Shown here: positions 26,756 to 34,285 of the stretch, piece after piece
Position numbering within the stretch: position 1 is the first letter of the stretch
Layout: every line of letters starts with the position of its first letter
Assembly: GCF_019956555.1 (NCBI RefSeq)
Contig: NZ_JAHBDQ010000011.1
Span: 186,001 to 250,000 of the forward strand
Length of the DNA: 64,000 nucleotides
Source: Pseudomonas sp. A-RE-19
Lineage (GTDB): Bacteria; Pseudomonadota; Gammaproteobacteria; Pseudomonadales; Pseudomonadaceae
Direction: 5' to 3'
Made by a program: the position numbers and the translations under genes
The notes under the pieces: generated by a model
Told to the model about the DNA's origin: nothing
Databases searched by the model: none
The model's input: only the letters and a program-made list of their open reading frames with translations

Positions 26756-27345
26756 GCCTGGCCGAGGTGCGGCACTGGGTGTTCGATATGGACGGCACGC
26801 TGACGGTGGCCGTGCATGACTTCGCGGCGATTCGCGTGGCGTTGGCGATTCCCGCCGAAGACGACATCCTCACCCACCTCGCTGCGTTGCCGGCTGATGA
26901 AGCAGCGGCCAAACACGCGTGGCTGCTGGAGCACGAGCGGGATCTGGCGTTGGGTTCGAAACCGGCGCCGGGTGCGGTGGAACTGGTGCGTGAGTTGGCC
27001 GGACGTGGTTATCGTCTGGGCATTCTCACGCGCAATGCTCGCGAGCTGGCCCATGTCACGCTGGAGGCCATCGGCCTGGCTGACTGCTTTGCGGTGGAAG
27101 ATGTACTGGGCCGCGATGAAGCACCGCCCAAACCACATCCCGGTGGTTTGCTGAAACTGGCCGAAGCCTGGAAAGTGCCGGCGAGCGAAATGGTGATGGT
27201 CGGTGATTACCGCTTTGATCTGGATTGCGGTCGGGCGGCGGGGACGCGGACGGTGTTGGTGAATCTGCCGGATAATCCGTGGCCGGAATTGACGGATTGG
27301 CATGCAGCCGATTGCGTGGCGTTGCGAGAAATGTTGCTGGCTTGA
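26752..27345 (+). CDS. HAD-IA family hydrolase
   Basis: 197 residues. Motif I HWVFDMDGTLTVAV (nucleophile Asp and acid/base Asp), motif II LGILTRNARELAHV (Thr), motif III Lys around APPKPHPGGLLKLAE and motif IV MVGDYRFDLDCGRAAGTRTVLV make a complete HAD phosphatase active site with a short helical cap (phosphoglycolate-phosphatase-like). The ATG overlaps the tesB stop by 4 bp. The substrate is unknown; coupling to tesB hints at a small phospho-metabolite or coenzyme link but this is inference. Confidence 0.88.
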   Translation: MSLAEVRHWVFDMDGTLTVAVHDFAAIRVALAIPAEDDILTHLAALPADEAAAKHAWLLEHERDLALGSKPAPGAVELVRELAGRGYRLGILTRNARELAHVTLEAIGLADCFAVEDVLGRDEAPPKPHPGGLLKLAEAWKVPASEMVMVGDYRFDLDCGRAAGTRTVLVNLPDNPWPELTDWHAADCVALREMLLA

Positions 27346-27351
27346 AGGCCC

Positions 27352-27447
27352 CATCGCGAGCAGGCTCGCTCCCACATTTTAATCTCCATGAAATGCAAAT
27401 TTGCATCCGGCGCAGATCTACTGTGGGAGCGAGCCTGCTCGCGAAGG
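27352..27447. repeat. REP pair (GTGGGAGCGAGCCTGCTCGCGA family)
   Basis: Inverted ATCGCGAGCAGGCTCGCTCCCAC and GTGGGAGCGAGCCTGCTCGCGA units flank about 45 bp, between the convergent HAD and hydrolase genes. Confidence 0.9.
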
Positions 27448-27471
27448 CGTCAGATCAGGCACCACAAAAAC

Positions 27472-28431
27472 TCACTGACCGAACAACGCCTTCTGCCCCT
27501 CAGGCGACGTAAACATCCCGTCCCCATTGTGCCCGACCCCAGGCACTTCGATCAGTTGCTGACTCAATCCTTGAGGATGGCGCCGTTTCAGATAATTGAA
27601 ATAGTTGCGCCCACGAAGCAGTCGAGACGCGCCCTGAGCCTTGGCCTCACAACTCTTATCCAGCGCCGGATGATTCGGATCAGTGTCCTGCTGGCCGAGT
27701 AAATAAACGATGTCACGTTTGACATAGTTTTCTTCGAGTTGCGCAGGCGTTTGCCCATTGGCATAAGCGGGCAGATCCGCCAGCCCATACTTCCAGCGAT
27801 TGAAATTCGGGCATCCCGCATGGCTGAACGCCACTGGCCGTTGCTCATTGAAGTAGGCATACGACGAAGGGTTGGCGATCACATAGCGCACTTTCACGCC
27901 TTCCGTATCGAGAGCGGGTTGAGGGTGACCCAGCAAGGCATAACGCTGAACCACTTGAGCGCCGCCAGAGTGACCGGCGATGACAATTTGTTTCACATCG
28001 GGAAACTGTCGTCGATCGCCCAGCCGAGTGACGATTTCGTCGAGGGCGGCGTAGGAACTCAGCGTAAACGGTGCGGTGGATAAGCCGCCGGCCATCCAGT
28101 CATTGCCTTGCCAGCGTAAAACACTGTCAGACACCGGATGGCTCGCAACGTCGGTTTCGTTGAGAAACTGCGGGGCGAGTACCAACGTGTTCGCGCTTTG
28201 TCCGGCCTGCTCGGCTGCATGCTCGGCGCTTTGGCGATAGGTGTCTGCATTGCGCAATCGACCATGGATGATGATCAGCACGCGTTCGATTTTTTCCGGC
28301 GTCGGGCCGATGCTCACCGCGATTTCGCCGGCGCTCAGCAGCAGACGCGAGGAACTGATCGCCTTGCCCTCCTGCTCGGCGGCCTGGGTGCTTGCGCAGG
28401 TAATCAACAGAGCCAGCAGCCACGTACGCAT
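27472..28431 (-). CDS. secreted alpha/beta-hydrolase-fold protein
   Basis: 319 residues. A signal peptide (about 1-18, ending TQAAE) is followed by an alpha/beta hydrolase fold: oxyanion/first-strand region RVLIIIHGRLRNADTY, nucleophile elbow VIAGHSGGAQVVQRY (Ser about 157), an Asp candidate near QQDTDPNHPALD and the final His in VPGVGHNGDGMF. I cannot name a substrate. Its ATG shares one base with the stop of the upstream zinc metallopeptidase (TGATG), so it is translationally coupled to it, and both products are envelope or exported proteins. Confidence 0.8.
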   Translation of the reverse strand: MRTWLLALLITCASTQAAEQEGKAISSSRLLLSAGEIAVSIGPTPEKIERVLIIIHGRLRNADTYRQSAEHAAEQAGQSANTLVLAPQFLNETDVASHPVSDSVLRWQGNDWMAGGLSTAPFTLSSYAALDEIVTRLGDRRQFPDVKQIVIAGHSGGAQVVQRYALLGHPQPALDTEGVKVRYVIANPSSYAYFNEQRPVAFSHAGCPNFNRWKYGLADLPAYANGQTPAQLEENYVKRDIVYLLGQQDTDPNHPALDKSCEAKAQGASRLLRGRNYFNYLKRRHPQGLSQQLIEVPGVGHNGDGMFTSPEGQKALFGQ

Positions 28432-29324
28432 CACAGATTCTTCGCTGCAAAGGTATCGCACTGGCCGACCTGGCCTTGTGCGAATCCGGCCTTGAACCAG
28501 CGAACCCGCTGGGCCGAAGTGCCATGGGTGAAGGAGTCCGGTACCACGCGGCCCTGACCTTGCTGTTGCAAACGGTCGTCGCCGATCGCGTTGGCAGCAT
28601 TCAAGGCCTCTTCGATGTCACCGGGTTCCAGCCAGTTCAGACGTTTTTGCGCATTGTTGGCCCAGACCCCGGCCAGGCAATCGGCCTGCAGTTCCTGGCG
28701 CACCAGCAAACCGCCGTCGCCTTCCATCCGCCGGCCTTGCTGGCGAGCGGTCTGAATCTTCGCCGAAACGCCGAGCAGCGTTTGCACATGGTGGCCGACT
28801 TCGTGAGCGATTACGTAGGCCTGAGCAAAATCCCCTGCGGCGGAAAAACGTTGGGACATCTCCTGAAAGAAACTCATGTCCAGATAGACCTTCTGATCCT
28901 CGGGGCAATAGAAGGGGCCGGTCGCCGACGTCGCCAGACCACAGGCCGAGTTGATGTGGTTGCTGAACAGCACCAGGGTCGGGTCTTTATATTCACGGCC
29001 GGCCTGCTGGAAAATCGCGCCCCAGGTGTCTTCGGTATCACCGAGGATCGAGCGCACGAATTCGGCCCCTTCATCATTGGCCGGCGGCGCCTTGCGGGTT
29101 TGGGTGGTGGTCGGGGCCGATTGTTCGCTCATCTGCCCGGTCAATTGGCCGAGGATCTGCATCGGGTCCTGGCCGGTGATCCAGCCGATCCCGACGATCA
29201 ACAAGATTGCCGTCAGGCTCAGGCCCTTGCCTCCACCGAAGCGCATCCCGCCACCCCCACCGCCGACATCATCGCCACGAGCATCAAGCACGTTGTCGCT
29301 GCGTCGGCCTTTTTTCCAAAGCAT
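28431..29324 (-). CDS. ypfJ: YpfJ-type neutral zinc metallopeptidase
   Basis: 297 residues. The N-terminus MLWKKGRRSDNVLDARG with a Gly-rich segment, a membrane anchor (about 34-50) and a Thr/Pro/Gln linker lead to the YpfJ domain: FVRSILGDTEDTWGAIF, CGLATSATGPFYCPEDQKVYLD and the zinc site YVIAHEVGHHVQ (about 170-181), then RQELQADCLAGVWANNAQ with the third-ligand Glu/Asp region and SFTHGTSAQRVRWFKAGF. An inner-membrane-anchored periplasmic protease-like protein, whose activity is unproven. The stop overlaps the hydrolase start. A paralogue lies directly upstream. Confidence 0.88.
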   Translation of the reverse strand: MLWKKGRRSDNVLDARGDDVGGGGGGMRFGGGKGLSLTAILLIVGIGWITGQDPMQILGQLTGQMSEQSAPTTTQTRKAPPANDEGAEFVRSILGDTEDTWGAIFQQAGREYKDPTLVLFSNHINSACGLATSATGPFYCPEDQKVYLDMSFFQEMSQRFSAAGDFAQAYVIAHEVGHHVQTLLGVSAKIQTARQQGRRMEGDGGLLVRQELQADCLAGVWANNAQKRLNWLEPGDIEEALNAANAIGDDRLQQQGQGRVVPDSFTHGTSAQRVRWFKAGFAQGQVGQCDTFAAKNL

Positions 29325-29450
29325 GGGGGGAATCCTCGTTGAACATGGTGATGAGTGTTGCTGGTGAGTAAGAGCGGCGCCAGTCCGGTCGTCTGACAGT
29401 CCTGAGTGACGAGGGTTCGTCGACCTTGGCTGTTTCGTCTCGCGAGGTGA

Positions 29451-30305
29451 TCACCGGTCCTGCGCAGCAAAGGTATCGCAGGCGTTGATGCGACCGGCGA
29501 CGAAACCGGATTTGAACCAGTTCACCCGCTGCGCGGAAGTGCCGTGGCTGAACGTTTCGGGCCGTATCGTGGCGTTGCGGGATTGTTGCAGGTAATCGTC
29601 ACCAAACTGGGCTGCGGCATGCAGGGCCGCGTCGACATCACCGGGTTCCAGCCAGTCGTGGCGTTTCTGTGCATGGTGCGCCCAGACGCCGGCCAGGCAA
29701 TCGGCTTGCAGTTCGGCTCGAACTTCCAGGCCTCCATCGCCGATGACAGGTAGGTTGTCTGTCATTGCTGTCTCGAAAGGCTCGGAGAGCCCCAGTTCAA
29801 GCTGCACATGATGGCCGATTTCGTGAGCGATGATGTAGGCCTGTGCGAAGTCACCGATCACCGAAAACTGTTGTGCCATGATGCGAAAGAACGCCAGGTC
29901 CAGATACACCTGGCGATTGGTCGGGCAATAGAACGGGCCGCTGGCCGAGTTTGCGAAGCCACACGCCGAGGTCACGCTTTCACTGAACAGGGTCAGTGTG
30001 GGGTCCGGGTAATGCCGGCCGGTTTGCGCAAAAAGTTGTTTCCAGGTGTCTTCGGTATCGCCCAGTACGGACTGGATGAACATCAGCTGGGGGTCTTCAG
30101 CAACCCTGGCAGCGGATTGAAGAGGTGTGTCTGACCGGGTGGGGGCGTCATCCGGCGTTGTACTCATCGTTGAATACAGTCCTGTGCCTGCCAGGGTGGC
30201 GACGGCCACTGAGGCGCCCAGTATTTGCCCTGTCGTTTTGCGGGCATCCTTGCCCTTGCGGGTGTCATTTACGTTGTCGCTGCGTCTTGCTCTGTTCCAT
30301 AACAT
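29451..30305 (-). CDS. second YpfJ-type neutral zinc metallopeptidase (tandem paralogue)
   Basis: 284 residues, the same architecture as the gene at 28431: start MLWNRARRSDNV, a hydrophobic segment (about 27-46), then FIQSVLGDTEDTWKQLF, CGFANSASGPFYCPTNRQVYLD, zinc site YIIAHEIGHHVQ (about 157-168), RAELQADCLAGVWAHHAQ and TFSHGTSAQRVNWFKSGF. It lacks the Gly-rich stretch near the N-terminus. Identity along the catalytic domain is high but the N-terminal halves have diverged. The 126-bp gap and same strand suggest a tandem duplication that is still cotranscribed. Confidence 0.85.
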   Translation of the reverse strand: MLWNRARRSDNVNDTRKGKDARKTTGQILGASVAVATLAGTGLYSTMSTTPDDAPTRSDTPLQSAARVAEDPQLMFIQSVLGDTEDTWKQLFAQTGRHYPDPTLTLFSESVTSACGFANSASGPFYCPTNRQVYLDLAFFRIMAQQFSVIGDFAQAYIIAHEIGHHVQLELGLSEPFETAMTDNLPVIGDGGLEVRAELQADCLAGVWAHHAQKRHDWLEPGDVDAALHAAAQFGDDYLQQSRNATIRPETFSHGTSAQRVNWFKSGFVAGRINACDTFAAQDR

Positions 30306-30513
30306 GTTTGCGGTCTCTCATGGATTGATGGGGCCTGTATCGCCTCGTCTATGAATAACCGCGCTGGCAAAAATGTGTGGGTGAAATGTGTAAGGGGTCG
30401 TGAAACCCACATGCTTTTGGCGTGCAAAGGGGGCGGTTGTCGGACATGGGTTCCAGATTTCGCATTCAGCGAGTTGTCTTCTAGAATCGGGCAAATTTCA
30501 TGTGGAACCTCCC

Positions 30514-31290
30514 ATGGCCGGCAGTCAGATCGAACGTGTTTTCAGCGTATTGGAAAGCCTCACCAGTGACTCTCGCGGCCTGCCGATGCAGACGCTGGCA
30601 GAGCAACTGGATATCCCGAAAAGCGCGACCCATCGCTTGCTCGCCGAGCTGATTCGACTGGGCTATGTGCGGCAGAATCCAGAAAATTTGCGGTATCACC
30701 TGTCGACCAAGTTGGTGGCCCTGGGTTTCCGCTACCTGTCGAGTAGCGGTGCGGATATCGTTCAACCGGTGCTTGATCGCCTGGCCCATGAAACCGGTGA
30801 GCTGGTGCGCCTTGGAGTGATCGAAGGGGAGAGGCAGATTTGGATCGCCAAGTCCCAGGGCGCCCGATCCGGCTTGCGTTACGACCCGGACATGGGCCGC
30901 GATGCACCGTTGTTTTACACCGCGTCGGGGCATGCGTGGCTGGCGTGCATGAGCGATGCCGAGGCCTTGTCGATGGTGGAGCGCCAGGGCGTCGACCGGC
31001 CCAAGGACCTCGGGCCGAATGCACCGCGCTCCAACATCGAATTGCTCGAACGCCTGCGTCTGGCCAGGGAGCAGGGCTATGCCTGGGTCGAGGAAAGTTC
31101 AGCGGTAGGCACGTCGGCGATTGCAGCGGTGGTGCGGCATCCGGGTGATGGCCGGGTGATCGGCGTACTCAGCATCGCCGGGCCGAGTGCGCGGATGCCG
31201 GGGGCGCGGTTGCATGAACTGGCGCCACTGTTGTTGAAGTTTGCAGAGGAGTTGTCGGCGGCGAGTCTGGTGTCGGAGTTGTTCGGTTAA
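30514..31290 (+). CDS. IclR family transcriptional regulator
   Basis: 258 residues. N-terminal winged HTH: QIERVFSVLESLTSDSRGLPM, LAEQLDIPKSATHRLLAELIRLGYV; C-terminal GAF-like effector domain with ETGELVRLGVIEGERQIWIAK, PLFYTASGHAWLACM and SSAVGTSAIAAVVRHPGDGRVIGVLSIAGPSARM, the last being the typical IclR signature. IclR proteins bind small carboxylates or aromatics. The ATG at 30514 follows AACCTCCC poorly, but domain start supports it. Likely target is the EamA exporter 187 bp downstream on the same strand or the quinate-type module nearby; this is guesswork. Confidence 0.9.
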   Translation: MAGSQIERVFSVLESLTSDSRGLPMQTLAEQLDIPKSATHRLLAELIRLGYVRQNPENLRYHLSTKLVALGFRYLSSSGADIVQPVLDRLAHETGELVRLGVIEGERQIWIAKSQGARSGLRYDPDMGRDAPLFYTASGHAWLACMSDAEALSMVERQGVDRPKDLGPNAPRSNIELLERLRLAREQGYAWVEESSAVGTSAIAAVVRHPGDGRVIGVLSIAGPSARMPGARLHELAPLLLKFAEELSAASLVSELFG

Positions 31291-31477
31291 ACCACTCTCA
31301 CATTTAATTTGTGCTTGGCGATACGAATCTGTGCGCTGATCGAACACTATCCGCTTTTGCTCATGTGAGAATCTGGAACCAGGTTCTAAATTATTGGAGT
31401 TCAGCCCCAACAATAATTCTGTAGGAGCGAGGCTTGCCCGCGAAGCTTTTGATCTCAAGTTCCCAAGGGAATACCCC

Positions 31478-32413
31478 ATGACCCTCAGCACTCCGCTTTC
31501 CGGTGTCAATCAGCCCTTCAAAGGGATTCTGCTGATCGTCGTTGCCACCTTCCTGTTTTCCAGTCACGACGCATTGTCGAAATACCTCTCGGGGTTCTAT
31601 CCGGTGATCATGGTGGTCTGGGCCCGCTATGTGGTTCACACGTTACTGATGGCGGGGATTTTTCTGCCGCAGTCCGGGTTGCGTGTCCTACGGACCAAAA
31701 GGCCATTACTGCAACTGTTGCGGGCGTTGTGCCTGCTGGGGACCAGTTTGCTGTTCACGACCGGTTTGCTGTTCATCCCGTTGGCCGAAGCCACGGCGGT
31801 CAATTTTCTCGCACCGGTATTGGTGACGGCGCTGTCGGTGCCGCTGCTAGGTGAACAGGTGACGCGCGGCCAATGGCTGGCGGTGATTTGCGGATTCATC
31901 GGGGTGTTGATCATTGTCCATCCCGGCGGCGAACTGTTCACGCCTGCAGTGTTGCTGCCGTTCTGCTCGGCCCTGTTTTTCTGTTTCTATCAATTGCTCA
32001 CCCGCAAGCTCAGCGAAATCGATAGCCCGACCACCAGTAACTTTTTCGCCGGGCTCTGCAATACGTTGGTGATGAGCGCGCTGGTGCCGTTCTTCTGGCA
32101 AGTCCCAAGCCTGGCTCATGGTTTTTTGATGGTGGCGCTGGGGGCGTGCGGGATGACGGCGCATCTGTTTCTGACTCAGGCCTTCCGTCACGCCGCGCCC
32201 GCGTTGTTGGCGCCGTTCGGCTATTGCCAGATTGTCTTTGCCGGTTTGCTGGGCTGGTTGCTGTTTTCTCACACGCCGACCCTGACCACGGTGATCGGGA
32301 TCGCGGTGATTTGTTGCAGCGGGTTAGCAGCAGCCTGGCAACAGAGTCGTCGACAAGAGGAGGGAGGCAGGCCTGGAATCAGGCCTGCCGGAGGAAGGGC
32401 GTTTACTCGGTGA
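31478..32413 (+). CDS. EamA/DMT family transporter
   Basis: 311 residues with ten hydrophobic helices. It begins PFKGILLIVVATFLFSSHDALSKYLSG, and the repeats contain LEATAVNFLAPVLVTALSVPLLGEQV-like (actual PLAEATAVNFLAPVLVTALS) and ALLAPFGYCQIVFAGLLGWLLF, marking the RhaT/EamA superfamily. An inner-membrane exporter or importer of an unknown metabolite. ATG at 31478 has AAGGGA 9 bp upstream; a single REP half-unit (TGTAGGAGCGAGGCTTGCCCGCGAA) at about 31420 lies in the leader. The stop overlaps the convergent MFS gene by 11 bp. Confidence 0.8.
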   Translation: MTLSTPLSGVNQPFKGILLIVVATFLFSSHDALSKYLSGFYPVIMVVWARYVVHTLLMAGIFLPQSGLRVLRTKRPLLQLLRALCLLGTSLLFTTGLLFIPLAEATAVNFLAPVLVTALSVPLLGEQVTRGQWLAVICGFIGVLIIVHPGGELFTPAVLLPFCSALFFCFYQLLTRKLSEIDSPTTSNFFAGLCNTLVMSALVPFFWQVPSLAHGFLMVALGACGMTAHLFLTQAFRHAAPALLAPFGYCQIVFAGLLGWLLFSHTPTLTTVIGIAVICCSGLAAAWQQSRRQEEGGRPGIRPAGGRAFTR

Positions 32414-33755
32414 CGGTCGGAATCTTGCGCGGCGCCATGAAGTACATCCAGGTCAGCGCGATGAAGTACATCGCCGGAATCATGGTGAACAGCACGGTGT
32501 AGTTGTTGTTGGTGATCGTCAGAATGTGGCCGACCAATTGGGTCATGAACATCCCGCCGATTGCCGCGCACATCCCGCCGAAACCGAACACCGTACTCAT
32601 CATGTGCTTGGGCGTGTAGTCCATCACCAGGCTCCAGATGTTCGCGGTCCAGGCCTGGTGCGCACCGATGGCCAGGGAGATGGCAAACACCGCGACCCAC
32701 AGGCTGCTCGAGCCGGCCGCCATGATCACGCCAATGATGCAGCAGGCGAACAGGAACATGGACATCAGCCGCGCCTTGATCGGGTTGATCCCGCGACCGA
32801 TCAGGAAGGAGGACAGGATGCCGCCGCCGACACTGCCGAAGTCAGCTGTCAGGTAGATGATGATCAGCGGGATACCCATCTGGGTCACGTTGATCCCCAG
32901 GTTGTATTGCTGATTGAGGAACGGCGGCAGCCAGTACAGGTAGAACCAGAACACCGGCGCGGTCATCGAGTAGGCCAGGGCGAAGGCCCAGGTGCCACGC
33001 ATGCGCAGGATTCGCGAGAACGGTACGCGGGTCTGTTCCGGCTCGACTTCCTTCTGGATGTAGTCCAGTTCCGATTGTTTAACGCTCGGATGATCTTCCG
33101 GGTTGAAGTACTTCAGACCCCAGAACAGCAACCAGATACCGCCCAGTGCCGACATGCACAGGAACGCGGCTTGCCAGCCCCAGACGTGGAGGATCAGCGG
33201 CAACAGCATTGGCGTGAACATCGCGCCGACGTTGGTCCCGGCGTTGAAGATGCCAGTCGCTACTGCGCGCTCGCCGGCGGGGAACCACAACCGGGTGGTT
33301 TTCACGCAAGCCGGGTAATTCGCCGCTTCGGTCAGGCCGAGAATGAACCGGCAGACCATGAAACCCACCGCCGAAGTGGCCAGGCCATGAGCGCCGGTGG
33401 CCAGGCTCCAGAGCAGCACCGCGCAGAAGAACACGCGCTTGACGCCGACCCGGTCGATCAACCGGCCCTGCAGCACAAAGCCGATGGCATAGCCGACCTG
33501 AAACCAGAAGTTGATGTTGGCGTAATCCATCGCCGTCCAGCTCATTTCCTTGGCCAGGATCGGCTGCATGACGCCCAGGGCGGCGCGGTCGATGTAGTTC
33601 AGGGTGGTGGCGAAAAACACCAGCGCCAGCATCCCCCAACGGGTTTTGCCGACGGCCATGGCGCCGCGGATTTTGTCGCCGATACCGCCAGTGGCGATGC
33701 CTTGGGCCGCAGCCATGCGGGAGCTTTCCGTTTGAGAGCTTTGAGAAGGAAACAT
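32403..33755 (-). CDS. MFS transporter of the anion:cation symporter family (probable quinate/shikimate or related organic-acid uptake)
   Basis: 450 residues, twelve hydrophobic helices. ACS-family features: LNYIDRAALGVMQPILAKEM, the loop GRLIDRVGVKRVFF (MFS motif A), FILGLTEAANYPACVKTTRLWFPAGERAVATGIFNAGTNVGAM and a final TTNNN-like periplasmic turn. It resembles hexuronate/phthalate-type importers. It is divergent from quiC across a 530-bp region and borders a complete route to protocatechuate, which is why a quinate/shikimate or protocatechuate-precursor substrate is proposed. Start could also be Met at 33716. Confidence 0.8.
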   Translation of the reverse strand: MFPSQSSQTESSRMAAAQGIATGGIGDKIRGAMAVGKTRWGMLALVFFATTLNYIDRAALGVMQPILAKEMSWTAMDYANINFWFQVGYAIGFVLQGRLIDRVGVKRVFFCAVLLWSLATGAHGLATSAVGFMVCRFILGLTEAANYPACVKTTRLWFPAGERAVATGIFNAGTNVGAMFTPMLLPLILHVWGWQAAFLCMSALGGIWLLFWGLKYFNPEDHPSVKQSELDYIQKEVEPEQTRVPFSRILRMRGTWAFALAYSMTAPVFWFYLYWLPPFLNQQYNLGINVTQMGIPLIIIYLTADFGSVGGGILSSFLIGRGINPIKARLMSMFLFACCIIGVIMAAGSSSLWVAVFAISLAIGAHQAWTANIWSLVMDYTPKHMMSTVFGFGGMCAAIGGMFMTQLVGHILTITNNNYTVLFTMIPAMYFIALTWMYFMAPRKIPTVTE

Positions 33756-33779
33756 GTGTGTGCCATCCGTTCAATGACT

Positions 33780-33796
33780 GACAAGCGAGGCTTGTC
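33780..33796. repeat. small perfect hairpin in the MFS/quiC divergent region
   Basis: GACAAGC-GAG-GCTTGTC, 25 bp upstream of the MFS start, with a second inverted pair GATCAATC (33815) and GATTGATC (33844) behind it. Either may be an operator or a 5' leader hairpin. Apart from these and the motif at 34154 I see nothing in 33756-34285. Confidence 0.4.
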
Positions 33797-34153
33797 GGGA
33801 CTTCAAGGGCGCGTGATCAATCGATGGCGGCAGGCGCGGGTGTGATTGATCGGCTGAGGTGTTTTCGTCGGACAGACGACAACGGTTATTCAGCGAGCGG
33901 CACGGTTCGGCCGAGAGGGCGCAAGGTTCGGATGGAGGCCAGGTGCGGCGTGAGGGCGGTGGAGCAAGCAAACAAGGCGTTGAATGAGCGCATGAGCGTG
34001 TACCCGTTTTTTGAAATTTTTATGTGGTGTTCAGGGTCTTTGGTAACCGAGTCCATGGGTTCATGACCGGACTCAATGTGCTGTCGATGTTGCGCAGTGG
34101 ACGAAAAATCGTCAATTCGCCAACCGCCATTGTGTTCGATAATCGCCCGCAAA

Positions 34154-34167
34154 ACTAACCGGGTAGT
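34154..34167. promoter_or_regulatory. candidate operator ACTAACCGGGTAGT upstream of quiC
   Basis: A 14-bp palindrome with one mismatch, 119 bp before the quiC ATG. A near copy, ACTAACTGGTTAAT, lies upstream of aroQ at 38437. The TetR regulator encoded between the two transcription units is the natural candidate to bind both. Confidence 0.5.
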
Positions 34168-34285
34168 ACACTTTGAATTGCTGTGTGGATTCGTCAAGCC
34201 AATAATTTGCCCAAGACAAACGCTACCCCTACGTAAAGCGTGCAATGCCCCTAACAAAATGGTCCCCACCACCGGGAGTCGACAC

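Noticed and set aside
32526..33845. 439-codon plus-strand frame opposite the MFS gene
   Set aside because: His/Gln/Asp-rich shadow; the minus strand encodes a clean twelve-helix MFS protein.
34076..34285. 70-codon N-terminal extension of QuiC
   Set aside because: It runs through the promoter region and the candidate operator; the ATG at 34286 has a good ribosome site and the family N-terminus.
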